Assembly: GCA_024345305.1 (NCBI GenBank)
Contig: BRON01000008.1
Span: forward strand, 1,488,001 to 1,552,000
Source: Mrakia gelida
Lineage: Eukaryota; Basidiomycota; Tremellomycetes; Cystofilobasidiales; Mrakiaceae
DNA length: 64,000 bases
Reading direction: 5' to 3'
Part shown: piece after piece, positions 1 through 12,060 of the stretch
Position numbering within the stretch: position 1 is the first letter of the stretch
How the letters are laid out: each line of letters opens with the position of its first letter
Notes under the pieces: model-generated
Databases searched by the model: none
What the model was told of the DNA's origin: nothing
Seen by the model: only the letters and a program-made list of their open reading frames with translations
Made by a program: the position numbers and the translations under genes

Positions 1-536
1 TTGTGATCAAAGATGGCTGCTCGAGGCGACACAAACTGACCCGTCTCGTGTTCGCCGTCTTTCAGCCTTTTGATCTCTCTCGGCTCTCCTTCTTCACCTG
101 TTGTAGTGTCCTTCTTTCAAACTCTCAGCTTCTATGTACCCTCTCGATCTTGATGACCCTCTGCGTACCGACAACGCGGGCCCTTCGATTTCTTCTCGAC
201 GCGTCTGACCTGCCCTCGCTCTGGGCCTCAAACGACTTCGTCGGTCGCGGAACAGACGTGCGAAAGCCAAGCAAAATCATTGGAAGAAGAGAAGAGGTTG
301 AGCAGCGTCAATCTCTAAGTTACACTGAGAGGGTTGAGTCCTGGCGTCACGTCGCTCGCATCTTGATCTCGAGTTCTCCGTCGAGAGGACTCCCGTGGTT
401 GAGGCATCGTCGACGTCAGTAGAAAAAAATCATGAGGGTCATCAACGTAAACAGGAAACCAAAAGTCTAAACCCAAAAAACAACACACGAACTCAACACG
501 CAAATCAACTCGACCCCCCTCCCTCTCCCTTCTCAC
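1..536. other. intergenic, no gene recognised
   Basis: Downstream flank of BRCT-Myb gene A. An open frame at 3-422 (+) has no recognisable motif and is serine/leucine-rich in the way non-coding frames are in this GC-rich DNA. An A-rich patch around 421-490, beyond the stop of gene A, could hold its polyadenylation region. Nothing else seen. Confidence 0.5.
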
Positions 537-3130
537 TCACTCCCCCCTCCCCGTCCCCCCCTCCTCAACCCTCACGAACGTAGCCCTCTCCTTCCTCCCC
601 GTAACCTCCAACTTCCTCCCCAACCAAGCCAACCTCTCCAACTCCCCCATCTCCTCGATCCTCTCTCTCGCCACCCACTTCTCCGTTCTCTCAACGCAGA
701 ACGAACACGCCAGTCGCCCGTCGACCTTCGTGATCTTCCCAGGATCCGAAGGGTCCTCCTCGGCGAGTTCGAGCATCTTGAAGTACGAGGACTCGTCCTC
801 GCCTGTTCCGCACCAGTAGCAGGAGGGGGAGGTGGGAGAGAGAGCGGAGGGAGGGACGCCGAGTTGAAGGAAGGTTGAGGTTTCGAATTCGGACTCGGAC
901 TCGGAGTTGGAGTCGGAAAGAGGAGAGGGAGAGGGGAATTTTTGATGATGAGGATGGGACGGTTGTTCGTTCGAGTTCGATCCGGACGCGACTGGAGAGG
1001 GACTGAGCGGGGAGGCTTCGCGTCTGGGATGTTTCGACGACGACGAGGCTGAGGATGGACCGTCGACCTTGTCTAGTGAGCGTTTCGAGCTTGAGGGGGG
1101 TGAGTTGGGATGGTTTCGGGAATGGCCAGGAGTGGGAAGTTTGGAGCTGGACGATGACGAGCGATTCTTGAGTTTCCGAGCTTCCTCGAGAAGCCTGAGC
1201 CTGTTGCCGAAGTATCGAGTTTTGATGGCGCAGACGGTTCGGTCAGGATACTATCAGGGGTCGAGGAAGGAGTCGAAGCTGGTGTCAGTATACGGATCGA
1301 AATGAAGGGAAGGAACGAGAAGCTCGCGTCGAGTGAAGGCGGAACCGAACGCGGCGAAGAAACTTACCTTGGCGTGGAAGGCTTCGCAGACGTCCATGAT
1401 GGACGCGTATGGTCCAGCCAGGAGCTGAACGAGATCCTCCTCCTCGGCGACTGTCCAGTGGTTCACGAGAGACGTTCCTGCTTCGTCCTTGTCGTCGCGA
1501 GCGAGGAGCAGACCCTCGTAACGGTCCTTGTGCTTGTAGTAGTGCTTCCCGACGGCGTTGAGGGTTCGCCGAGGGTGCTGAGAGCAGAGAGAGTCGAAAG
1601 GAAACCAATTAGGTCAGCTTTGGGGTCTTGCCATCGCAAAAAGGAGAGAAACGAGCCTCCAGACTCAACAAGGCGGAGAAGTTCCTGAACGCGACGATGG
1701 GGGACCACGTTGACTGAAGGCATTTCCTGAGGTCCGACTGCTCTCGGGCGGTGTACCTGATCCTGATCCCGAAGCTTGAAGACGGCGAGAAAGTCATCAG
1801 AAGAGAGGAAGAAAGTCGGATAAGGGAGGTCGTCGCGACTCACCCTGATGCTACTCCCTCGACCGTTCCTTCTGGGGCGTCGTCGTCGTCGTCGTCGTCG
1901 TCCTCCTCTTCGTCCTCCGAGCTGTAGCGTCGAAGAAGGGTGTAGAAAAGTAAGGATCGAATGCGCAAGCCTCGTGCGCAAAGAGAACAAGAGCTCGATC
2001 GAAAAACTCACCACGACGTCTCCTCCTCCCTCGCCCTTTCCTTCCCCTTTCCCTTCCCGGCCATCGACACTCTCCTCGCCCTCCCAGGTGCATCCCCATT
2101 CCTCAACACGTCAATCCTAGCCTTGAACTCGGTCTCGTTGACTCGGAAGTGTTCTCGCAGCGCAGGCCCCGTTCGTCGAGTGAGCTGTGCGAAACGACGC
2201 GTCGACGGTCAGCTCGAGCGAGAGATGACGAGACGAGGGTTGACACGAGAGGAGTGGACTGACCTCCGTCAAAGCAAACCTATCGAAAGCGTTTCGACCG
2301 TTCTTGTCGAGAGCTAAGTAGTTTCCTTCGATGGGAAGGAGGAATCGAGCGAGGGTGTCGTCTTCGGATCTGAGCCATCGTCCGGAGGAGGGAAGGTCGG
2401 GAGGGGAGGCGCTGCAGAGAAGACGACGGTCAGTCAACGTCTCAGGCAGCAAAAGGAGAGAGAGTGCGACAAGACTCACCTCTCATCTCCATCACTCTCC
2501 TCCTCCTCCTCCTCAGCCTTCTCCATCTCAACCTCGACCTCCCTCCGGGCCTTCCCTTTCCCTCCCTTCGTAGCCTCCCTCTCCTTCCCAACCTTCTTTC
2601 CCTCAGGTCTCACAAACATATACTTCTCCTCATCCAACCACTCCTCCCAGAAGATACACTCCTTCAGCCACTCGGCCGTCACGAGAAGCTGAGGACGAGA
2701 CGAAGCGGAGGGAGGTTGTCGTCGAGCTTGATGTTGAAGGACGGCATCTCCGAAGGTCGAGGTAGGGTCGATAACGACGTGAGTCGCTTCGGAGAGGATG
2801 GCGGTCTGGCGAGGGGGTTTGTTGTAGGTGAATTTCTGCGAAGGAAACGAGGTGAGATGCGAGGTCAGTCGGGAGGAGTTGAGCGAAGGAGGGAGGGCTA
2901 AGCAAGGTCGAGCTCACGGAGAGGATCTGGACGATCTTGGGGATCACGGAGGCTGAGAGAGGGTCTAGGAAGAGTAAGAAGCTGTCGGGCCAGATGGCTT
3001 TCGAGCTGGACGAGAGAGGGTTGGATGGTGGAGCGGTGGAGGAGGGGAGGGGAGGAGGAGGAGGAGGAGGGGGATGTTGAGCTTGAGCTTGATCGCTCGA
3101 GGTTGCGTTGGGAGACGTTTGAGGCTCCAT
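537..3130 (-). CDS. BRCT-Myb protein A (Rap1-like family)
   Basis: Putative DNA/chromatin-binding protein. Exons resolved: 3130-2918, 2835-2480, 2411-2264, 2184-2012, then a short acidic exon (D7 run), 1774-1657, and further exons to the stop; phases agree. A proline-rich N-terminus precedes a BRCT-like domain (SFLLFLDPLSAS, then SEATHVVIDP and LLVTAEWLKECIFW). Three Myb-like modules follow: a divergent one (RWLRSEDDTLARFLL, LTRRTGPALREHF), an 'a' type (RYTAREQSDLRKCL, HPRRTLNAVGKHYYKH) and a 'b' type (HWTVAEEEDLVQLLA, YPDRTVCAIKTRYF). The C-terminus carries CYWC-x34-CSFC. The intron in the second module lacks a GT donor and uses GAG|GCTCGT if splicing keeps frame. BRCT followed by Myb is the order of Rap1. 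The homology to genes B, C and D is seen directly; the function is inferred. A TATA-like TTTATAAA lies at 3164-3171. Confidence 0.8.
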
Positions 3131-3442
3131 CTTCGAAGTTTCTTGGTCGAGATAGTCGTGAGGTTTATAAAGATCGACTGGTGCTCAGGATGGAAGGAGA
3201 AGGCTTCCCATGGAAGGATTGGAAGGGGAGGGAGGAGGAGGTGAAGGGTCAAGGGCAACTCCGACATGAGCTCGTCCATCTTCGTTCGTTCTCTTCCTTT
3301 TCGCGTTTCATTTAAGGGCAGTTTCGATCTGCGATCGATATGGTCGTATGCTAGGCGTGCTAGCTATTCATAAGTAGTACCTCCAAGAAATGTAGGCGAG
3401 GAAGCGAGAGGAACGGCCAGAAAGACGCGTTCGTTCGAACGA
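3131..3442. promoter_or_regulatory. promoter region of gene A / 3' flank of SLX4
   Basis: 312 bases between the SLX4 stop and the gene A start, both on the minus strand. TTTATAAA at 3164-3171, about 35 bases upstream of the gene A ATG, is a plausible TATA element. ACGCGT occurs at 3425-3430. No coding frame with family resemblance. Confidence 0.45.
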
Positions 3443-6400
3443 TCAATGGCGACGACGGGATCCAGCCTGTTCCTCTGTCCAGTAGGTGATGCACTGAAGA
3501 GCAGCGAAAGCGCAGAGAAGGTCAGTACTTAGTTCGACTCAACTCGAACCAAAGAGCAGGAAGTACTCACCTGTCCGTCCAACCACTTCTTCAGCGCCGT
3601 CTGCCATCCCTTCGTCTTGACCTTCTGTTCGTGAACGAGCGTGACGAGTTCCATGAAGTCGACGGGCTACCAAGTCGAGGAAGAGGAAGCGTCAGTATCG
3701 CGAACGTCCAACGAACGAACGAGAAAGACAGAGAGACGGGCAGACTCACCTCGTATCTCAAAACCCTCAACCAAAGATCCTCGTTCCTCACGATCATCGA
3801 CCTGAACAGCTCCGGCAGCTCTTCCATCGGGACCGAAACTCCATCCTCCATCTTCGTCGACGTGGACCTCTTCTTCTTCTTCGGCGTCGCGAGCGGAGCG
3901 TCCGAATCGAACTGGTCGTCGTCCTCCTCCTCACTCGACGCGACTCTCGCCTTCCCCTTCCCCTTGGCCTTCGACGAGATCTTCCGAAGGGGCGGGTCGT
4001 CCTCCGAGTCCGAATCGACGAGCTGGGTACGAGGAGGAGCCTTCGCCTTCGGGCGAGGTCGTGCTGGAGAGGGAGAGGGTGCTCGATCTTGTTCGTTGTC
4101 GTCGTCGGAAGATGCTGAGGAGGACGGGAGGGGATGTTCGAGCCACCAGTACTCCCTGAGGACGCGAAGGAGTTGGGGTCGAGAAGAGGAGACTCGAGTC
4201 CCGTAAGATTTCATGATTTTCTGAGCGAGCGCGAAGGAGGACGAAGGCGAAAGGAAGGCGAAAGGTCAGCTCGAGTCAAAGCGAGGCTGGAAGGAGATGA
4301 GTGGGCTGGACAAACCTGGAGTTGAGGGATCGACATCATCTCGTAGTCGGGCATGGGAGGATGAGCCTTCTTCTTCTTATTTTCCGTCGGCTTGTCGGTG
4401 GTGGTCTTCGGTTTGGGTTTCGAGGGAGTGATCGTCTCCTTCGGCTGTTCTTCTTCCTCCTCCTCCTCTTCGAGGTCCTCGAAGAGCTCCTCCTCAGCGA
4501 GTCCTCCAACGGCAGCCCCCTCGTCGTCGACCTCGACATCTCCAGCCTCGTCGTCCCAGACCAACACTCCCTCCTCTCCCCAGCGATCATCGCTCTGATC
4601 GTACGGCTCGTCCTCGTCGCCCTCCTCCTCTTCCTCGGCGTTCGAAGGCGTGCCCGAAGCGGTTTGGGAAATGAGAGGAGGTCGAGAGGATGAGATGTGT
4701 TCGAGAAGTTCGACGTCGTCGTCCGAAGACGCGTCTCGAGGAGGAAGGTCGTTCGCGTCTCCCTCGTCCCATCGAAGGACACCTTCTTGACCCCAGTCGT
4801 CGTCGTTGTCGTCCGAGAGGTCGATTATCTCTTGACGAGAAGAGGATCCGATGTTGGAGGAGCGTGACGGAGTTGAGGTTGACTGAGGAGGAGGAAGGAA
4901 GTAGGAGGAGGATGAGGCGTGACGAGGTGGAGAGTTGGACCAGAAGTCCTGCTCGGGGAGGGAAGGGGAAGCGAGTGGTGGTTGGTTTGAGTTGTGCGCG
5001 CGATGAGATTCAGTTTTGATGTCGGGAGGGTTGTTGCTGATGCTGGTGCTGGAGTGGAACGAACGGGAAAGATTGGAAGAGGGAGAGAAGAGGTCGTCGC
5101 GGTCGTTTGGTTTGGGTCTGGAAGGTGTTCGTTGCTTGTGCTTGTGTGGTATCGGAAGGTCGTCGTCGTCGTTATCGTCGATGCTGATGATGCTGATGTC
5201 TCGTTGATGCTGGCTCCTTGAGCTGTTCGTCGTCGTCTCCTCCTCGTGTGGTGATCCCATCCTCTCCTCGTCCTCCTCCTCGCTCTCCCCACCCTCTTCC
5301 ACCATCCAACCCTCCCCACCCTCCCCTACACCCTCACTCGTCATCTCCTCCCTCTCCTTCCGCCCCTGCGAGATCGAAGAGTCCTCTCCTCTCTCCAGCT
5401 CCTCCTCCGAATCGAAACGTGGACTTTCCTCCTCGTTCGCCGTCGTCAACGGCACTCTGGGACCTGACGTCGCCGAGAAAGGACTTCGAGGACTCGGCAT
5501 CGACGGGGAGTTTTCGTTTGAGCTGTCGAGAGGAAGTTGATCGGTGGTTGAAGAGGAAGGTTGACTGATAGGGGTCGGAAGAGGCGAGGAGGCGGCGGAG
5601 GACGACGACGACGAGATGGAGATGATGGTTTGGGTTGGGACGAGGGAAGAGGGTTTCGAGTGAGGTTGAGGAGGGGAGGGAAGCTAGAATCAGCGTTAGA
5701 TATCATTAGGACCAGTGGCTCGAAGGGGACGAGAAGAAGAACGGGAAGACTCACGATGTTCTCGTCTCCCGCTCTCTCGAGCTGACTCGCCGTCGTATCG
5801 ACTGCCAGACCCCAGAGCGAGGTCCTAGGTCGTTCCTGATCCTTCGAAGTCTGCTCCTCCTCCTCCTGATCCGTCTCGTCGTCCATGGACGAATCCGATC
5901 CGCTCTCGTCGTCCTCCTCGGACGAATGACCTCCCAGTCTCGACGGTCCAGCTTCGTTCGACGATCCATCCTCCTCGCCGACTGCCCAGAGCGACCTCTT
6001 CTCCTGACCCGAGCCCTTCCTCGCTCCAAACCTAGCAGCCAACCCGGAGGTTCCGAAAGACTGAGTCGAAGGCGGTCGTCGTTCCGCCATCTCCTCGTCC
6101 TCGTCGTTTCCGTCACCTCGACGCGTCTCGTTGTCCTCCTCTCCCATCAGACTCTCCACGTTCCGCATCACGCTCTCCCTCGAGAGCTCGTGTCCAGCGG
6201 GAAGCACCAGCGACGGGATCGCCGAGGCTCCCTTTCCTCGCTTAGGTTTGGGTTTCTTCATCGTGAGGGATTCGAGGAGGGTCTTGGGTTCGGGAGCTCG
6301 AAGGTGGGTGGTGATTTGGTGGGTGAGGAGAGCGAGGGAGAGAGGAGGAGTGGCGAGGAGGGAGCAGGAGTAGAGGTGGGCCTGAGGGAGTGAAGAAGAG

Positions 6401-7855
6401 GGTTAGCTCGTATCAGGACAAGAAGTGGGAGACACGAGCAAGAGGGAGAAAGAGAGAGAACGAACCCATTTGACCTTGACGGTTTTCTTCCCCGTCGACC
6501 AGTCCTCCTGACAGAAGATGCACTTCTTGACCTTCCTCATCTCGATATCTCGGATCGTGCAGTCTGGAACGACGATCTTGACGGTGGCTGAGGTCGAGGC
6601 TGATCGAGATTTGATGCCTCCGTTGGAGGTCGAGGCGGAGAGGGAGCGTCCGGCGTAGGCGAAGTTCGAGAAGTGGTTGTTGGCTGGGATGCTGGGATTG
6701 GGAGGTGAGGTCGCGGTGGGAGAGGCTGTTGCTGTCGGCGAGGGGGATCGGAAGGGTGAAGGGGATCGGGAGTTGATGGGTTCTTCGTCGGGAGGAGGAG
6801 GAGGGTTGGACGCGACGCGAGAGGAAGCCTTGGACGTGGTGGAGACGGAACGAGATCCTCGAGCCCTCCCTTTCCCCTTCCCCAGCGTTGACTCGTCGAC
6901 CAACAAGACCACATCTTCTGCCTCCTCCTCGTCGACGCCTGGAACCGCATCCCAAAGCTGACCAGCCTGATCCTCCTCCTCCTTGACGCTGTCGAACATC
7001 TTCTTCTCGAGCAAGGAGCGAGGCTCCTTCCCTCCTGCTTTGACGATGTCGAGGTAATCTCGGATGAGATCGAGGAGGGTAGAATGGGAGGGAGCGGGAG
7101 TGCAGTTGACGAGGTGGGCCTGGGAGGTCGAAAAGAACGAGCTGAGTAAGTGAAAGACACGACGAGGAAGGAAGGACCGATCTCGAGCTCACCCATTTGG
7201 TTCGAGTCTTCTTCCCTGGTTGAGACCAGTCCTCTCCGCATAGAACACACTTCTTGAGTCTCCTCATCTCTACATCCGTGAAGGTGCACTCTGGAGGAGC
7301 GTCTGAGGGATCGATGGACTTTGATTTTGATCTTCGAGCTGTGGCGAGGGAGGTGGAGGAGGAGGAGGTGGAAGGGCGAGGAGGGAAGTAGGAGGAGGTC
7401 GTTGGCGCGGGAGGAGCTGCTGAGGTTGTGGTAGTGGAGGTGAAGGAGTTAGACGAGGTGGATCCTTTGAGTTTTGCTTTTGGGTAGGCGTAGGACGAGA
7501 AGTCGATGGGTTTGGTTGTGATGGTAGCGGTAGGAGAGAGGGAGGAGAAGGGGGAGGATCCAGCTCGAGCTCCTTCGTTCCTCCTCCCTTTCGAGGTTGA
7601 CGAGCTCTCCTCGACTCCTCCCCCTGCTGCTTCACCCACCCCTGCCCCTGCTCTACTCGAGCCTGCTGCTGAGAACCCTTCCCCTGTCCCACTCGATCTG
7701 GACGTCGACCCTCCTCCTGCCTGCTGTTCTTGTCGGAGCTTCTTCTGTTTCCTCTCCTCCCTCTTCTTTGCTTTGAACGCGAGTCGTTGCTGTTCTCGTT
7801 CAGGTTCAGAATCCTCGACGAGTTCACCGGGAGGAGAAGGAGGAGGTGTGTTCAT
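3443..7855 (-). CDS. SLX4: structure-specific endonuclease subunit SLX4 with two UBZ4-like fingers
   Basis: Scaffold that binds and activates the Slx1 nuclease to cut branched DNA during recombination and repair; nuclear. Seven exons, all phase 0: 7855-7193, 7119-6466, 6381-5755, 5683-4316, 4220-3750, 3666-3571, 3493-3443; they give 1309 residues. Two zinc fingers of the form C-x2-C-x16-H-x3-C lie at residues 203-227 (CVLCGEDW...AHLVNC) and 421-445 (CIFCQEDW...AHLYSC). A long acidic, serine-rich middle follows. The C-terminal Slx1-binding domain is recognisable (LRYEPVDFMELV, then LKKWLDGQCITYW at the extreme end). The ATG at 7855 is the first in frame; the frame runs further upstream only through TTG. 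Family assignment rests on the C-terminal domain plus the fingers, which resemble the ubiquitin-binding tandem of animal SLX4/FANCP. Confidence 0.86.
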
Positions 7856-8317
7856 GGGTGTCGCGAGAAGGGAACGTGGTCGCACCGATCGGGGAAAGAA
7901 GGAAGGAAGGACGTCGTGATGGGTGAAGGGGAGGGGAGGAGAACGCGAGCTCAACAAAGATGAAAGAGCAAAGAGACGCGCGTTTGACTCCGTCTTTTCG
8001 AGCAAATTTTGAATCAAAAGCGCCTGATAGCAGAGTCTCTGCTGTTTAAAAACCTGTCTCTCATGTACGACCGAATTTATCCACTTTCGAGCTCTCGGGA
8101 GCTAGAGACATCAGCGCAACAGCGGCGAGCTGAAATCTTTATCCCACTCGACTTCTCCTCTTCGATCAAAGCAGGAAAACCCATTACAAAAGTTGATGCC
8201 CAAGATGAGAGAACAGGCTAGGCTATGATAGTCGAGAAAGAGCGCCAAATACAACCAACGCGTGCGAAAAAGAGAGAAAGAACCCGACGCAAACCCAAAC
8301 CGATCGTGCGAGCGAAG
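7856..8317. other. intergenic between SLX4 start and permease stop
   Basis: 462 bases holding the SLX4 promoter and the 3' flank of the permease, both minus-strand genes. The stretch around 8000-8270 is less GC-rich than its surroundings. No conserved frame seen. Confidence 0.45.
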
Positions 8318-11246
8318 CTACTCCTCGTTCGACGCGACCCTCTGAACCTTCACAGCCGCCCCAGCCTTCTCCAACCTAAGCTTATCGGCCTCGATCCCTT
8401 GCCTGCGAAGAACTTCTGGACTCTCGAGAGCGATGGTCTGGAGAGGTCCAGAGAAGGTCTTGCGAGCGAAGGCGAACCAGGAGATGAGGGCTCCGGCGAG
8501 GATGATACCGACGGCGACGGGGGTGTAGTTGAGAGTCTGGAGGAGAGGAGAAGGAGGGAAAGGGGTCAGTGAGGGAGAGCAGAGAAGGGAGGGAGAGGAG
8601 AGGAAGAAGGATGAGGACTCACTTGGGTGTTGACGGGGTTGATTTCGGGAAGACAGAAGACGATGGAGATGAAGAGAACCCAGATGGAGGCGACGGTTCC
8701 CACGAGCCTGTGAGAACGCAAAACAAAGGCGTCAGTCGGCGGAAGCGAGAACGAAGAGACGACTCGACGCGTTCAAGCTCACCTCGAGTACCGACCGAGG
8801 TTGAAAGGTCCCTTCTCGAACTGATCGTGGTAGACGACGGCAAGAGCGATGGGGATGATGTAGGAGATGTAGAGGCCTAGCCGGAGCATAAAAAAGGGCG
8901 CCAGTCAGCGAGGATGTGACGGAAAGAACGAGGCGTGTTAGACAAAGCTCACCAATCGTCGCGATGGAAGTAGCAGCAGCGAAAGCGACGCTGGATCCGA
9001 GGGAGGGGAGCGAGAGGAGGAAGGCAAGGAAAGCGGCGAGCCAGATCGTCCTGACGGGGACTTCGTATCGAGTGCTGACCTCGGCGAACCAGGGGGAGAT
9101 GGCTGAAGAAGAAGAGACGACGCGTCAGTTTTGGATCTCGAGATCATTTGCGTTGTCCTCCAAGAAACGAGACTCACCTCCATCTCGAGCAAAGGCGTAC
9201 ATCACTGGGAAGGACGAAGATAGTCAGCATCGGGTCTGGATGGGAGAGAGATCGACCGATTTGAACGGGCGGACGAAGACGGGACGAAACGAGTTCGCGA
9301 AGTTCAGAACTCACTTCGAGAGTTGGACGTGAGAGAAAAAAGTCCACAGTGCCAGACGGTAATAATCAAGAGAGCCACTGAATGATCGAACGCGAAGGAA
9401 GTCAGGACCGGACAACGAGGAAGGATAGACGAGCGATTCGACTCACTCATCGCTTTCGCGCCCGACTTTCCGAAGATGTCGATGAGGATCTGGACGACGG
9501 GCTGTCCGATATCACTGCTGACGGTAGCGTCGAAGTCTTGAATCGAGAAGAGGAGGCAGAGAAGGAGGAAGAAGCTGAGGAGGGAGAGAGACGCGTCGGT
9601 CAGAGCGGTTTGGGTCGAAACGAGGGAGGGCGCGAGATTCACCCGAAGATCGAAGACACTCCAACACTCATCAGCACTCCCAAAGGAGCCGCAGTCTCGG
9701 CGTTGATCGTCTCCTCCGACATGTGGGCCGATGCGTCGAATCCTGTAGTAAAGAAGGAGGTATCGAGCGATGAGCGAGCGTCGTGCGGAACATGCAACTC
9801 CTCCCCCCCCCCCCTCCCTCTTTTCGCGTCGCCTGTACTAACCCGTGATTGTGTACTGAGCCATGAGGATTCCGATAATGCAAACGTAGGCCGGGCTGGC
9901 TCGCTGAGCCCATCCAACGGGATCGAGGTCTCCCACAGCGACACCAGTTCCATCGAAGAACTTCCCGAAGACGAATTTCGCAGACTGGTGAGTGGGGGCT
10001 TTTGCGACGATGGCGACCGCGAAGGAGAAGATTCCCAGGGAGTGGAGTGCGATGGAAACGTTGTTGAGGTAGGGAAGAATCTTGACACCGAAGGTGTTGA
10101 CGAGACCGTGAGAGACGATGAGTCCGAGGTAGATCGCGACGGTTTTGCCTGAGAAAGAGAACGACGCGCGGGGAGAGTGGATGAATGATGGAGGAGAGAG
10201 AGGGGAGTCAGCTTTGCCGACGAGGACCTCAGCCTTCCTAAAAACGTACCGGCAGTGGGGACGTAGGTCCCGTCAATCGACGCGGTCACTGAAATCAAGC
10301 CAGCAAGTCCGAAACTGATACCACAGGTGACGGCTACCTGGCCGAGGAAATTGAACCATCCGGTCATCCAACTCCAGAAAGCAGAGCTGGAAGGAAAAAA
10401 AGTCGATGGGAAGAGACGACGCGCGCGAGGTCAGCCTTTCCCTCTCTTCTCTCGAGACAGGAAAGCTGTCCGACTCACGTCTTTTTGGGAGCGAGGATGG
10501 CAGCCCAGTAGTATGGACCTCCAGCACAGGGAATGGCACTCGTGATTCTGCCAGAATAGAACGAGAACGAGGGTCAGCAGGGGGACAGCACGACGGGCGA
10601 CGCGAACCTTGAACCGAGTCTCGAGTACTCACTCAGCCATTCCGAGAGCGACAAACATCGTGAAGAACGAGACAACGATCCACCCTACGACCATCACCGC
10701 AGGCTTTGGATGAGTAGAGATGTACAATGAAGGTCAGGTTGAGGTCGAGCGAACGAGGCGAACGGAGGGGAGGGGAAGAGAGAACGCACCCCTCCCGTCG
10801 TCAATCCGAACTCGAATAGAGTAGAAATTCCCGTGATAACCGAGATGATCGAGAAGCTGATACCGAAGTTGTTCTGGTAGAGACGAGACGCAACAAAGAG
10901 TAAGTAAACGAAGAGCTCGAAGAGCTCGGGTACAACGAGCTCAACTCTCCCGAGCAACGAACGAAGCGCCTACTTCGTCCCAATCCATCCCCACCCTTCG
11001 AGCTCTACAGGAGTACTCACAAGCAGTCCCCACCCTCGATGCAGCTCTTGCGTGTATCCCAAAGCAGCGAGCTTCTCCTCTACATAGCAGCAGAACACGA
11101 AGGACGAGTCAGTGAGGGGAGATAACGAGCTAAACGTGGGGGAGGGAAGGATGGGAGGGAGGGAGCTCAAACGAACCGTCCTTGGTCATGGTCACCTCTC
11201 CTCCTCTTCCCTCCTCGTTGATAGAACTGCTCTTTATGTCGTCCAT
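8318..11246 (-). CDS. APC-superfamily amino acid/GABA/choline permease
   Basis: Membrane transporter of the amino acid-polyamine-organocation superfamily, closest in motif style to fungal Uga4/Hnm1-type permeases; imports an amino acid, GABA or choline-like substrate across the plasma or vacuolar membrane. Many short exons. The N-terminal tail (MDDIKSSSINEEG) is followed by LAALGYTQELHRGWGLL, the typical cytosolic lead-in, then NNFGISFSIISVITGI (TM1), ITSAIPCAGGPYYWAA, MTGWFNFLGQVAVTCGIS and FDASAHMSEET, all hallmark positions of this family. About twelve hydrophobic segments can be read through to the C-terminal tail ending VASNEE. ATG at 11246 is chosen because it opens the exon leading into the conserved tail. 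Substrate cannot be told from sequence. Confidence 0.88.
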
Positions 11247-12060
11247 GGATGGGCTGGATTGGTTGCGATGAGATGGGGAGTCGAGAAGGGGAAGGAAGAG
11301 TCGACGTTGAGGGGAGGATGAGGAGGGGGGGCGATTTGATCGAACGGTTCGATATCTCGAAGAGCCGCTCCCTCCCTCTCTCGCCTGGCCTATCTCTGGA
11401 CGCAGTGCGTGTTCCTTCTTCCTTCGCACCGAGAAGAAGCCGGAGGACCTCGTCCTTCCCCAGAAACGGTCAGTCGATCTTCGTGATGGCAGGAAAAGAG
11501 CGCTGGTAGAGAAACAGAAGAGCTCCCGTTTTGGACCCGACGAACGATAAGGTCGCGTGGTCTTTCTGCTGGAACGAAAAAGGTTGAAAGTCTTCGTAGA
11601 GCTCGAGAGGAGAGCCAGAAGGTTGATAGACGCGCTTTCCACGATCCTGTGGGGTTGGAGGAGGAGAAAAGCTTCCTGTTCGGCGAGGATGGGCCGAGGA
11701 GAATCCTTATCGCGTTTCGACCCAATCGACGCCGGCTCGAACGAGAGAACGAAGAGCAGGATTGCAGGTCGACGCTGAGAGCGAGAAAGGAAGAGGAAAG
11801 TTTTAGGGGGTACGAGACAGATGTCTGGAAGGGAAGCTTGACGAGAGTCGACGCGAGGTAGTCACCGATTCAGACGCGTCGCGTCACAAGCCATCTTTTC
11901 TATTCTCTCTCTCGCTCCTCTCTTCCTTCGAATCTCTCCCGCTCCCTACTGCAGAAAGTTCGAATCCTCGTGAAATGAATTACAACCCAAGACCTTGAAA
12001 CCAAACCCAAGTCTAAGCGAAACGAAACGAACACCTCCCCTGCACGCCGTCGTCCTCTCC
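11247..12060. other. intergenic, promoter region of permease
   Basis: 814 bases upstream of the permease start and downstream of the glutamine synthetase-like stop. Open frames here (for example 11557-11778 +) show no family motif. I see no RNA gene. The length suggests a regulated promoter for the permease, but no specific operator was recognised. Confidence 0.4.

Noticed and set aside
7856..8017. Upstream extension of SLX4 (MIQNLLEKTESN...)
   Set aside because: The extension begins with TTG, not ATG; the first in-frame ATG is at 7855.
9382..10152. 256-residue plus-strand frame
   Set aside because: It runs antisense to the spliced permease exons, crosses their introns and has no motif.
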